This document shows, in pieces, positions 28,229 to 35,370 of a stretch of 64,000 nt of DNA. The notes under the pieces were generated by a model. The model made no database searches. It saw only the letters and a program-made list of their open reading frames with translations, and was not told the origin of the DNA. Source of the stretch: Rhizobium indicum (lineage in GTDB: Bacteria; Pseudomonadota; Alphaproteobacteria; Rhizobiales; Rhizobiaceae); NCBI RefSeq assembly GCF_005862305.2, contig NZ_CP054021.1, positions 2,046,001-2,110,000 on the forward strand. Direction: 5' to 3'. Made by a program: the position numbers and the translations under genes. Positions within the stretch are counted from its first letter, which is position 1, and each line of letters starts with the position of its first letter.

Positions 28229-28786
28229 ATGAGAAAGCTTGTTGTCTGGAACCTGATGACGCTCGATGGTTATTTCGAAGGCACGAAGCCATGGGATATC
28301 GACTTCCACAATCTCGCCTGGGGGCCTGAATTGCAGCGCTATGCCGAACAGTTCGGCAGGGAAAGCGATCTGCTGGTCTTCGGCCGCAAGACCTATGAGG
28401 GCATGGCCTCCTACTGGCCGACCGCCGAGGGCGAAGGTGAGATCAAAGCCTATATGAACGGCATCGCCAAGATCGCCGTGTCGCGGACGATGGGCGAGCC
28501 CGGCTGGCACAATGCGCGCGTCGTCAGCGATCCGATCCCCGAATTGACGCGGCTGAAGCAGGAGGACGGCAAGACGATCTTGATCTTCGGCAGTGCCGAG
28601 CTTGCCGACAGTCTGCTAAAAGCCGGCCTTATCGACGAAATCAGGGTTTGCCTGGTGCCGGTGATCCTCGGCGGCGGCAATCCGCTTTTCAAACCGGCAG
28701 AGAGCCAGGTGCCGCTAAAGCTCATCGAATCCTCGACGACGGAAGGCGGCGCGATGATCCTGCGCTACGAACCCGTCAAGGCGTAG
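28229..28786 (+). CDS. dihydrofolate-reductase-like (RibD C-terminal) protein
   Basis: 185 residues of the RibD_C/DHFR-like fold: MRKLVVWNLMTLDGYFEG at the start, LLVFGRKTYEGMASYWP in the middle, ILIFGSAELADSLLKAGLIDEIRVCLVPVILGGGNPLF near the end. The fold binds NADPH, but this branch (YyaP/YwjB-like) has no confirmed substrate. GGAGG 6 nt before the chosen ATG fixes the start against an earlier frame opening. It appears monocistronic. Confidence 0.87.
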   Translation: MRKLVVWNLMTLDGYFEGTKPWDIDFHNLAWGPELQRYAEQFGRESDLLVFGRKTYEGMASYWPTAEGEGEIKAYMNGIAKIAVSRTMGEPGWHNARVVSDPIPELTRLKQEDGKTILIFGSAELADSLLKAGLIDEIRVCLVPVILGGGNPLFKPAESQVPLKLIESSTTEGGAMILRYEPVKA

Positions 28787-28870
28787 TGGATGGGATGCCG
28801 TCCCGATGGTCAGGCCAGGGTATCGATCCCTGGCCGCACAAGGAGGCAGCCGGGGAAGTTCGCATTCGAC

Positions 28871-28886
28871 TAAAAACCGGTTTTTA
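28871..28886. promoter_or_regulatory. perfect 16-bp palindrome, putative operator
   Basis: TAAAAACCGGTTTTTA, a perfect inverted repeat 44 bp before the SLT lipoprotein start. Its AT flanks and position suggest an operator or the core of its promoter region. Confidence 0.45.
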
Positions 28887-28902
28887 ACATTTACGAGTTA
28901 GT

Positions 28903-28924
28903 AATCTCTCGGAAACGAGAGGTT
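28903..28924 (+). promoter_or_regulatory. hairpin sequestering the Shine-Dalgarno of the SLT lipoprotein
   Basis: AATCTCTCG and CGAGAGGTT pair over nine positions (one G-U) around a GAAA tetraloop. The 3' strand contains GAGAGG, the only Shine-Dalgarno for the ATG at 28930, so the ribosome site is buried in a stable hairpin. This could be a thermometer-like or protein-controlled translational switch. Confidence 0.5.
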
Positions 28925-28929
28925 TTGTC

Positions 28930-29511
28930 ATGCGTACTCGTATCGTTCTGACGGCCGTAGGTCTCGCGCTGCTTGCCGGCTGCGCGACGGCGCCGAAGCA
29001 GACGAGGAACATCTGTGCCGTCTTCGACGAGCGCGACGGGCTCTTCTCCAGCTGGCAGAGCGCCGCCGAACGAACGGAGAAGAAATACGGCGTGCCCGTG
29101 CCGATCCTGATGGCGACGATGTATACCGAATCCGGCTTCCAGCCCTATGCGCGGCCGCCGCGCACCAAGCTGTTCGGCTTCATTCCCTGGACCCGTCCGT
29201 CGACAGCCTACGGCTATTCGCAGGCACTCGACGGGACCTGGGATCACTACCAGTCGCAGACAGGGAACTGGACCGCGCGGCGGGCGAACTTCGCCGACGC
29301 GATCGATTTCATCGGCTGGTATCACTACCAGAACAGCGTGGAGACCGGCATTCCGCTGAACGATGCCTATAATCTCTATCTTGCCTATTATTCCGGGCCG
29401 ACGGGGTACAAACGCGGCGACTGGCGCTCGAACGGGCAATTGCAGCAGACGGCGCAGAAGTTTGCGCGGATGGCAGGGACGTATCAGCGGCAGCTGCAGG
29501 AGTGCGATTAA
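28930..29511 (+). CDS. lysozyme-like (SLT-type) transglycosylase lipoprotein
   Basis: 193 residues. The signal ends in the lipobox LLAGC at residue 18, so the mature protein is a lipoprotein in the envelope. The lysozyme-like domain has the catalytic Glu in MATMYTESGFQPYARPP near residue 63, then STAYGYSQALDGTWDHYQ and NLYLAYYSGPTGYKRG, matching the ESG, GYSQ and YxxG motifs of lytic transglycosylases. It should cut glycan strands of peptidoglycan. No partner gene is adjacent. Translation appears to be gated by the leader hairpin. Confidence 0.88.
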   Translation: MRTRIVLTAVGLALLAGCATAPKQTRNICAVFDERDGLFSSWQSAAERTEKKYGVPVPILMATMYTESGFQPYARPPRTKLFGFIPWTRPSTAYGYSQALDGTWDHYQSQTGNWTARRANFADAIDFIGWYHYQNSVETGIPLNDAYNLYLAYYSGPTGYKRGDWRSNGQLQQTAQKFARMAGTYQRQLQECD

Positions 29512-29538
29512 GGGTATTGAAGGGCGTGCCGTGTGGTA

Positions 29539-29710
29539 CCCCCTCTGCCCTGCCGGGCATCTCCCCCACAGGTGGGGAGATTGGCTGGGCTCACTGGCTT
29601 CCCCAAACAACTAGCGTCACAGCCCGGTGAAACCTTGGAGGGACGCGAAGGTTTGGCCACTTGTGATCTCCCCACCTGTGGGGGAGATGCCCGGCAGGGC
29701 AGAGGGGGGG
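29539..29710. repeat. composite inverted REP-like element (second copy)
   Basis: Same construction as 13231-13397: inverted arms with CCCTCTGCCCTGCCGGGCAT and its complement, and a core that includes the reverse complement of the GTTGTTTGGG segment. It is inserted in the opposite orientation between two convergent genes and is flanked by unrelated DNA, so it behaves as one mobile unit. Confidence 0.75.
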
Positions 29711-29743
29711 CGGACACGGCACGCCGTCCAAATATGAAGGGCG

Positions 29744-30481
29744 CTATCCCCACAAATTCCCATATCTGACAGAATAAATCCGGTCCTTGCCGAGCAGATG
29801 CGCCACCAGCAAAGCCTTGTCGAACAGACCCTTCATCGCCTGATGGCCGAGATCCAGACCGCCGCTCATGACACCGAAGGCCGGCATCAGCAGGCGGGCG
29901 CCGTCGGTGGCAAAGCACGGGCGGCGGACGGATTTCTCGCGGCGGCGCACGGTCGCCGACGGGTGCAGGTGGCCGGCGATTTCGCCGCTCTGCAAGCCGT
30001 TCTTCGGCTCATGCCGGAAGGTCAGGCCAGCATAATGCATCTCGTCAGCAGATGTGCCCGGCAGATCGACGATGCCATCCGGATCATGGTTGCCATTGAT
30101 CCAGATCCATTCGCGGCCGCGCGCCATCTCAACGATCAGGGCACGAAAATTCTCCGGCAGATGCTTCGAACCGATACGGTCGTGGAAATTGTCGCCGAGC
30201 GAGATGACGAGCTTCGGGTCATAACGCGAGATGACGGCGGCAAGCACGGTCAGCGTCGCCAGCGTATCGTAAGGCGGCAGCATCATGCCGCGGCGCGCAA
30301 AGGCTGCGCCCTTCTCCAGATGCAGGTCGGAGACGACGAGCAGGCCGGCATCGGGCAGATAGAGGGCGCCGAGCGGATCGCAGACGGCGGCAATGCCATG
30401 GACCGACGTCTCGATGCCCGGCATCGCGGCAAGTCCCGATATGTCGCGCGCCAGCGCCAGGCGGTTCATCACGGTCGTCAT
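29744..30481 (-). CDS. pdeM: PdeM-type metallophosphoesterase of the ligase-associated DNA repair set
   Basis: 245 residues with the calcineurin-like metal motifs in order: VVSDLHLEKG near residue 50, SLGDNFHD near 95, INGNHD near 129 and a closing GHLHP near 170. It matches the ligase-associated DNA-damage-response endonuclease PdeM. It lies 77 bp downstream of the Lhr-type helicase and on the same strand; the spacer is a degenerate tandem repeat. The ATG has AGGA almost touching it, so the exact start is uncertain; an in-frame ATG four codons later is an alternative. Confidence 0.85.
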   Translation of the reverse strand: MTTVMNRLALARDISGLAAMPGIETSVHGIAAVCDPLGALYLPDAGLLVVSDLHLEKGAAFARRGMMLPPYDTLATLTVLAAVISRYDPKLVISLGDNFHDRIGSKHLPENFRALIVEMARGREWIWINGNHDPDGIVDLPGTSADEMHYAGLTFRHEPKNGLQSGEIAGHLHPSATVRRREKSVRRPCFATDGARLLMPAFGVMSGGLDLGHQAMKGLFDKALLVAHLLGKDRIYSVRYGNLWG

Positions 30482-30482
30482 T

Positions 30483-30563
30483 CCTAAATCGTCGTCGAGC
30501 CTAAACCGTCGTCAGGCCTAAATCGTCGCGCCCTAATTCTCATCAGGCCCGATTCTCGTCAAG
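30483..30563. repeat. degenerate tandem repeat, five ~17-bp units
   Basis: Units begin CCTAAATCGTCGTC, CCTAAACCGTCGTC, CCTAAATCGTCGCG, CCCTAATTCTCATC and CCCGATTCTCGTC. The array fills the space between helicase and pdeM and runs into the helicase stop codon. No spacers of constant length and no cas genes, so it is not a CRISPR array. Confidence 0.6.
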
Positions 30564-33069
30564 CGAGCGCTTCGGCGATCAGATCGTCCGCCGCTTCGGC
30601 CAGGAGTGCGTCATGGGCCTCGCCCGGCACCGCCTCGCGTCCGATTTCCAGCATCACCGGTACGGCGAGCGGGGAAATATGATCGAGAGCGCGGTGGGTG
30701 ATGTGGCCCCTGATTCGTCTCAGCATATCGCCAAGACGGCCAATATCCAAAAGCCCCGTTGCCGCATCCTGCCGCGTCGCCTGCAAGAGGATGTGATCCG
30801 GTTCGTGGCTGCGCAGCACGTCGTAGATCAGGTCGGCGGAGACGGTGATCTGGCGGCCGCTCTTTTCCTTGCCCGGATGGCGGCGCTCGATCAAGCCTGC
30901 AATCACGGCGCAATTGCGGAAGGTGCGCTTCAACAGGAAGGATTCGTCCAGCCAGGCTTCGAGATCGTCGCCGAGCATGTCCTCGTCGAAGAGGTCGGAA
31001 AGGCTGAGCCGGCCATTGCCGATCATCAGCCCCATATCCTCGAGGCCCCAGATGGCCAGCGAATAATCGGTGGCGACGAAACCGAGGGGCTTGGCGCCTA
31101 TCCGCTCCAGCCGGCGGGTCAGCAGCATGCCGAGCGTCTGGTGGGCGAGACGGCCTTCGAAGGGATAGGCGACCATATAGGCGCGGCTGCCGCGCGGGAA
31201 GGTTTCGATCAGGAACTCGTCGCGCTTCGGCAGCATCGACTTGTCGTTCTGCAGCGACAGCCAGTCGCGCACCTGATCCGGCAGGCGGCGCCAGCGATCG
31301 GGATCGGCAATCATCGCCCGCACCTGCTCGGCGAGATAGGTCGACAGCGGAAACTTGCCGCCATTATAGGAGGGGATCTTCGGATCGAGCGAAAAGGCCT
31401 GCGACGCCAAGCATTCGTTCTCGCGGATGCCCTCGAAACGCAGCACCTTGCCGGAGAAGACGAAGGTATCGCCCGGCGACAATTGCTCGAGGAAATATTC
31501 CTCGACCTTCCCCAACGTAGCGCCGCCGCGGCCGATCCTGCCGCCCTCGCCGCGCTTGACCATGCGGATATTCAGCATCGGGCTTTCGACGATGGTGCCG
31601 AGGTTGAGGCGGTATTGCTGGGCGACTGCAGGATTGGAGACGCGCCAACGGCCTTCCTTGGTCTTGCGGATGCGGGCGTAGCGCTCATAGGTCCGCAGCG
31701 CATAACCGCCGGTCGCGACGAAATCGACGATGCGCTCGAAGGTCTCCCAGCTCAGATCGGCATAGGGCGAGGCGCTGATGATTTCATCGTAGAGTTCCAG
31801 CATGTCGAAAGGCTCGGCGCAGGCCATGCCGAGCACGTGCTGGGCGAGCACGTCGAGCGCGCCGCGGCCGACGGGCGGGGTATCCTGCGCGCCGATATAA
31901 TTGGCGTCGAGGGCTGCCTGGCACTCCATGACCTCGAAGCGGTTGGCGGGCACGAGGATCGCCTTCGAGGGCTCGTCCATGCGGTGGTTGGCACGACCGA
32001 TGCGCTGGGCAAGACGCGAGGCACCCTTCGGCGCGCCGACATGGATGACGAGATCGACATCGCCCCAGTCGATGCCGAGATCGAGGGTGGAGGTGGCAAC
32101 GACGGCGCGCAGCCGGTTTTCGGCCATCGCCGCCTCGACCTTCCGGCGCTGGGCGACATCGAGCGAGCCGTGATGGAGCGCGATCGGCAGGTTGTCGTCA
32201 TTGATCGTCCAGAGCGCCTGGAATAGCATTTCCGCCTGGCTGCGGGTGTTGACGAAGAGCAGCGTCGTGCGATGTTCGACGAGCTTGTTGTAGACATCGG
32301 GAATGGCATACCGGGCGGAATGGCCGGCCCAGGGAATGCGCTCTTCGGTCGACAGGATCGAGATATCGGGCTTGGCGCCGCCTTCGACGACGACGAGGCC
32401 GGCATGATGTTCGCTACCCTCTTCCTGGCCGACCAGCCATTTCTGCAGATCCATCGGCTCGGCGACGGTTGCCGACAGGCCGATCGTCTGGAGACCGGGG
32501 GCAAGGCGGCGCAGGCGGGCAAGGCCGAGCGAGAGCATATGGCCGCGCTTGGAGGTGACGAGCGAATGCAGCTCGTCGAGGACGATATATTTCAGGTCCT
32601 TGAAGAAGCGCTCGGCCTCCCGGTTCGCCAGCAGCAGGGCGACCTGTTCCGGCGTCGTCAGCAGAATATCCGGCGGGTTGAGCTTCTGGCGCTGGCGCTT
32701 AGCGTTCGGCGTATCGCCGGTGCGGTTCTCGACGTTGACCGGCAGGCCCATCTCCTCGACCGGCTTCATCAGGTTGCGCTCGATATCGATAGCAAGCGCC
32801 TTCAGCGGCGAGACGTAGAGCGTGTGGATGCCGGTGAAGGCGGAGCCGGGCGGGATCCGGCCGCGGCGGGTGAGATCGGTGAGCGAGGGCAGGAAACCGG
32901 CGAGCGTCTTGCCGGCACCGGTCGGCGCAATCAGCAGCGTGCTTTCGCCGGCCTCGGCGCGGGCAAGCAGTTCCAGCTGATGGGCGCGCGGTCGCCAGCC
33001 CTTTTCCGCAAACCAGCGGGTAAAGGCGGCAGGAAGCAGGGTACGGGCTTCGGAATCGATCTGGTCCAC
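30559..33069 (-). CDS. ligase-associated DEXH-box helicase (Lhr-like)
   Basis: 836 residues. Superfamily 2 motifs: [15 protein letters not shown] near residue 50 (Walker A), IVLDELHSL (DELH box) near 168, GLSATVAEP, and the C-terminal helicase motifs ATSTLDLGIDWGDVDLVI and QRIGRANHR. The length and the long winged-helix/DUF1998-like tail fit the ligase-associated Lhr family rather than the longer Lhr. With PdeM it normally works beside an ATP-dependent DNA ligase and an exonuclease, neither of which is in this window. The start is GTG with AGGG close upstream. Confidence 0.9.
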   Translation of the reverse strand: MDQIDSEARTLLPAAFTRWFAEKGWRPRAHQLELLARAEAGESTLLIAPTGAGKTLAGFLPSLTDLTRRGRIPPGSAFTGIHTLYVSPLKALAIDIERNLMKPVEEMGLPVNVENRTGDTPNAKRQRQKLNPPDILLTTPEQVALLLANREAERFFKDLKYIVLDELHSLVTSKRGHMLSLGLARLRRLAPGLQTIGLSATVAEPMDLQKWLVGQEEGSEHHAGLVVVEGGAKPDISILSTEERIPWAGHSARYAIPDVYNKLVEHRTTLLFVNTRSQAEMLFQALWTINDDNLPIALHHGSLDVAQRRKVEAAMAENRLRAVVATSTLDLGIDWGDVDLVIHVGAPKGASRLAQRIGRANHRMDEPSKAILVPANRFEVMECQAALDANYIGAQDTPPVGRGALDVLAQHVLGMACAEPFDMLELYDEIISASPYADLSWETFERIVDFVATGGYALRTYERYARIRKTKEGRWRVSNPAVAQQYRLNLGTIVESPMLNIRMVKRGEGGRIGRGGATLGKVEEYFLEQLSPGDTFVFSGKVLRFEGIRENECLASQAFSLDPKIPSYNGGKFPLSTYLAEQVRAMIADPDRWRRLPDQVRDWLSLQNDKSMLPKRDEFLIETFPRGSRAYMVAYPFEGRLAHQTLGMLLTRRLERIGAKPLGFVATDYSLAIWGLEDMGLMIGNGRLSLSDLFDEDMLGDDLEAWLDESFLLKRTFRNCAVIAGLIERRHPGKEKSGRQITVSADLIYDVLRSHEPDHILLQATRQDAATGLLDIGRLGDMLRRIRGHITHRALDHISPLAVPVMLEIGREAVPGEAHDALLAEAADDLIAEALA

Positions 33070-33114
33070 GCCCTGAAACTAGTGAAACGCCGGGGAAAGA
33101 GAAGAGCGGCCAAA

Positions 33115-33217
33115 GCATGTCGCGCAAAAGTGTGCCGCGGTTTTGCGATAACGACATACGTAAAAACAAAGACCTAAAGCGCGAGGAGCGAATCTGAAAG
33201 ATCGCGACGCGCTTTAG
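33115..33217. repeat. RIME-type element, full length, reverse orientation
   Basis: Two palindromes: GCATGTCGCGCAAAA...TTTTGCGATAACGACAT with loop GTGTGCCGCGG, then TAAAGCGCGAGGAGCG...CGCGCTTTA. It fills the gap between the helicase start and the YitT gene stop and is the mirror of the copy at 58729. Confidence 0.8.
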
Positions 33218-33221
33218 CAAT

Positions 33222-33854
33222 TCACATGGCGATATAGCGGTCCTTGCGGTGGTTGATGGCAATCGTGAGGTTGAGAACGATCGCACCGAGCACGGAGCAG
33301 GCGATGATGAAGGGGCTGGCGACGAAGAAGGAGAGCGCCAGGATGATGCCGTCGAAGCCGAGCTGGACGAAGCCGGCGCGCCAGCCGAAGCGATCCTGGA
33401 TATAGAGGGCAAGAATGCCAATGCCGCCGAGGCTGGCGCGGTGGCGGAAGAGCGCCAGCATGCCGGCGCCGATGACGAGGCCGCCGAAGAGCGCACCGGC
33501 GATGGGATCGACATGCGCCATGCTGATGAAGCCCGACACGAATTCGGACAGGACCGACGTCAGCGCGATGGCGGCGAAGGTCTTGATGGTAAAAGCGGCG
33601 CCCAAGCGGCGGAAGGCGAGATAATAGAAGGGCAAGTTCACGACAAAGAAGCAGAGGCCGAAGCTGAAGCCCGTCGCATAATGGGCGAGGAAGGCAAGGC
33701 CCGCCGTGCCGCCGGCAAGCAGCCCGGCGCCGGAGAGAAGCGTTACGCCGAGCACGGCGAGCATGCTGCCGGCGACGATGCCCTGGGCGTCGTCGAAGAG
33801 CGAATGACGGTCGGCGCTGGAATTCAGAAGGCCTGCGAAGGCGTTGGATGCCAT
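33222..33854 (-). CDS. YitT-family membrane protein, copy 1
   Basis: 210 residues with five to six predicted membrane helices. FDDAQGIVAGSMLAVLGVTLL, GGTAGLAFLAHYATGFSFGLCFFVVNLPFYYLAF and RASLGGIGILALYIQDRFG are typical of the YitT/DUF161 family; the C-terminal cytosolic half of Bacillus YitT is missing, as in many Gram-negative members. No transport substrate is known. The ATG after CAGGGGAACAAC is preferred over a longer frame. It is divergent from the Rrf2 gene and may respond to the same operator. A clear paralog is at 35362. Confidence 0.82.
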   Translation of the reverse strand: MASNAFAGLLNSSADRHSLFDDAQGIVAGSMLAVLGVTLLSGAGLLAGGTAGLAFLAHYATGFSFGLCFFVVNLPFYYLAFRRLGAAFTIKTFAAIALTSVLSEFVSGFISMAHVDPIAGALFGGLVIGAGMLALFRHRASLGGIGILALYIQDRFGWRAGFVQLGFDGIILALSFFVASPFIIACSVLGAIVLNLTIAINHRKDRYIAM

Positions 33855-33930
33855 GTTGTTCCCCTGTCGGCTTTTCCGTCTTCTATCCGGGGTCAGGATA
33901 AAGGCAAGTGGCAAGCAACGAGGACACCTC

Positions 33931-33969
33931 TTGACAGCTGGCATAATCGTGGATATTTTTTATCCACGA
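33931..33969 (+). promoter_or_regulatory. promoter and operator of rrf2-ahpD operon
   Basis: TTGACA at 33931 and TATTTT at 33954 are separated by 17 bp. A perfect 9-bp inverted repeat, TCGTGGATA and TATCCACGA around five T, spans 33947-33969 and covers the -10 box. A regulator bound here would block transcription, so autorepression by the Rrf2 protein is likely. Confidence 0.7.
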
Positions 33970-33987
33970 ATTGAGGAGGCCAGATGC

Positions 33988-34488
33988 ATGAAGATGGGCG
34001 ATGGGGTCGAGCAGGCCATTCACAGCGTTGCGATGCTTTCCGGCCTCTCCGAAGGCGGCGTGCTTTCGGCGGCCGCGCTGGCGGAATTCCACGGCGTTTC
34101 GACAAGCTATCTGCTGAAGCATCTGCAGGCGCTGTCGGGCGCCGGCATCCTCGATACCGTACCGGGGCCGAAGGGCGGATATCGGCTGGCAAAAGCACCG
34201 AAGGAGATTTCGCTGCTCGACATCGTGCTCGCGGTCGAGGGGTCTGCACCGGCGTTCCGCTGCGCCGAAATCCGCCAGCGCGGACCGAACCCGGTCTCCG
34301 ATCGCTTGTTCGCCCAGCCCTGCACCATCAACGCGGCGATGCTGAAAGCCGAACGGGTCTATCGCGCCGAACTCGCCAAGACGAGCCTGGCCGATATCGG
34401 CATCGAACTTGCCGCCGTCGACGACGGATCGATCGCAGCCAGAGGCTGCGCCTTCCTTGAAATCCATGAACGCAAGACGGCTCGTTGA
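33988..34488 (+). CDS. Rrf2-family transcriptional regulator
   Basis: 166 residues. The N-terminal winged helix has VLSAAALAEFHGVSTSYLLKHLQALSGAGIL followed by the family signature GPKGGYRLAK. Cysteines are present at FRCAEIRQ and AQPCTIN and one more at RGCAF, but the spacing does not match the three-Cys iron-sulfur set of RirA or IscR, so redox sensing of the YwnA kind is the more likely mode. GAGGAGGC precedes the ATG. It is followed 22 bp later by an AhpD-like gene, a frequent pairing. Confidence 0.88.
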   Translation: MKMGDGVEQAIHSVAMLSGLSEGGVLSAAALAEFHGVSTSYLLKHLQALSGAGILDTVPGPKGGYRLAKAPKEISLLDIVLAVEGSAPAFRCAEIRQRGPNPVSDRLFAQPCTINAAMLKAERVYRAELAKTSLADIGIELAAVDDGSIAARGCAFLEIHERKTAR

Positions 34489-34510
34489 GCCATAACAAAG
34501 GAGAAAGAGC

Positions 34511-34972
34511 ATGCAACCACGTTTCAACTTCGCCAAAGCAGCCCCCGATGCCTACAAGGCAGTCGCCGCGCTCGAGCAATATGTCCAGTCCTCCGGGCTG
34601 GAGCGCCGCTTCATCCACCTGATCAAGCTGCGCGCTTCACAGATCAACGGCTGCGCCTATTGCGTCGACATGCATGTGAAGGAAGCCCGCCATGATGGGC
34701 TCTCCGAACAATGGATCAACCTGATGTGCGTCTGGCGGGAATCGCCGGTCTATGACGCCCGCGAACGGGCGCTGCTCGGCTGGGTGGATTCAGTGACCAA
34801 TATCGCCAAAACAGGCGCGCCTGATGCCGACTACGAGACGCTGAAGGCCCATTTTTCCGAAGAAGAAATGACGAAGATCACGGTGGCGATCGGCGCCATC
34901 AACATCTGGAACCGGCTTGCCGTCGGCTTTCGCTCACAGCATCCGCTCGATGCGGCGCAGAAGGCAGCGTGA
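34511..34972 (+). CDS. AhpD-like carboxymuconolactone-decarboxylase-family protein
   Basis: 153 residues. The redox motif is GCAYCVDMH near residue 52, the CxxC-x-x-H arrangement of AhpD/alkylhydroperoxidase members, and NGCAYCVDMHVKEARHDGLS is the family core. It probably reduces hydroperoxides or disulfides as a trimer; the physiological donor is unknown. AAGGAGAAAGAGC sets the start. It is in an operon with the Rrf2 regulator, supporting an oxidative or nitrosative stress role. Confidence 0.9.
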   Translation: MQPRFNFAKAAPDAYKAVAALEQYVQSSGLERRFIHLIKLRASQINGCAYCVDMHVKEARHDGLSEQWINLMCVWRESPVYDARERALLGWVDSVTNIAKTGAPDADYETLKAHFSEEEMTKITVAIGAINIWNRLAVGFRSQHPLDAAQKAA

Positions 34973-35005
34973 TCGAAATCTGCCTACAGGAATTCATCCT
35001 GGCAA

Positions 35006-35028
35006 CCGACCCGAAAATCTCGGGTCGG
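35006..35028. terminator. hairpin between ahpD-like gene and small gene
   Basis: CCGACCCGA and TCGGGTCGG form a perfect nine-bp stem with a five-base loop. It lies between two convergent genes and could end both transcripts; it lacks a good U-run. Confidence 0.5.
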
Positions 35029-35040
35029 TCGAATATCGGG

Positions 35041-35208
35041 TCACTCGTGATCCCTGGTGGCCCGTACGGCAACGGCGTCAAACCGATTGCCCGAGAGGTC
35101 GATGCTGTTGAATAGGTCGCGGACGACTTTCGCAATTTCTTCTGCGGAAGTGCCCTTGGCGTATTCTTCCTGCATACGGCGTCTGACAAGTTTTTCCAAA
35201 TCTGACAT
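35041..35208 (-). CDS. small conserved-looking protein, 55 residues
   Basis: An ATG with GATGAGGTGAACT upstream opens a 55-codon frame starting MSDLEKLVRRRMQEEYAKGT and continuing SAEEIAKVVRDLFNSIDLSG. It is rich in charged helices with an amphipathic pattern, has no signal peptide and no Cys. The strong Shine-Dalgarno and normal codon use support expression. I do not recognise the family. It is convergent with the AhpD-like gene and lies between the two YitT copies. Confidence 0.65.
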   Translation of the reverse strand: MSDLEKLVRRRMQEEYAKGTSAEEIAKVVRDLFNSIDLSGNRFDAVAVRATRDHE

Positions 35209-35307
35209 AGTTCACCTCATCAAATCCGGCGCGAGAAGAGTTTGGCGCCGCGACCGATCACAGGCAAGTTACGTTTTATTTAGAATGGCTTACCGATTGG
35301 TAATGTT

Positions 35308-35370
35308 AGAGCATGTCGCGCAAAAGTGTGCGGCGGTTTTGCGATAACGACATGCTTAAAACTAAAGCGC
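35308..35370. repeat. RIME-type element, shortened
   Basis: AGAGCATGTCGCGCAAAA and TTTTGCGATAACGACATGCTTAA flank the loop GTGTGCGGCGG; the second palindrome is reduced to ACTAAAGCGCG. Its end supplies the last codons and the stop codon of YitT copy 2. Confidence 0.7.

Noticed and set aside
30483..30563. Possible CRISPR-like repeats
   Set aside because: Units are directly adjacent, degenerate and without spacers, and there are no cas genes.
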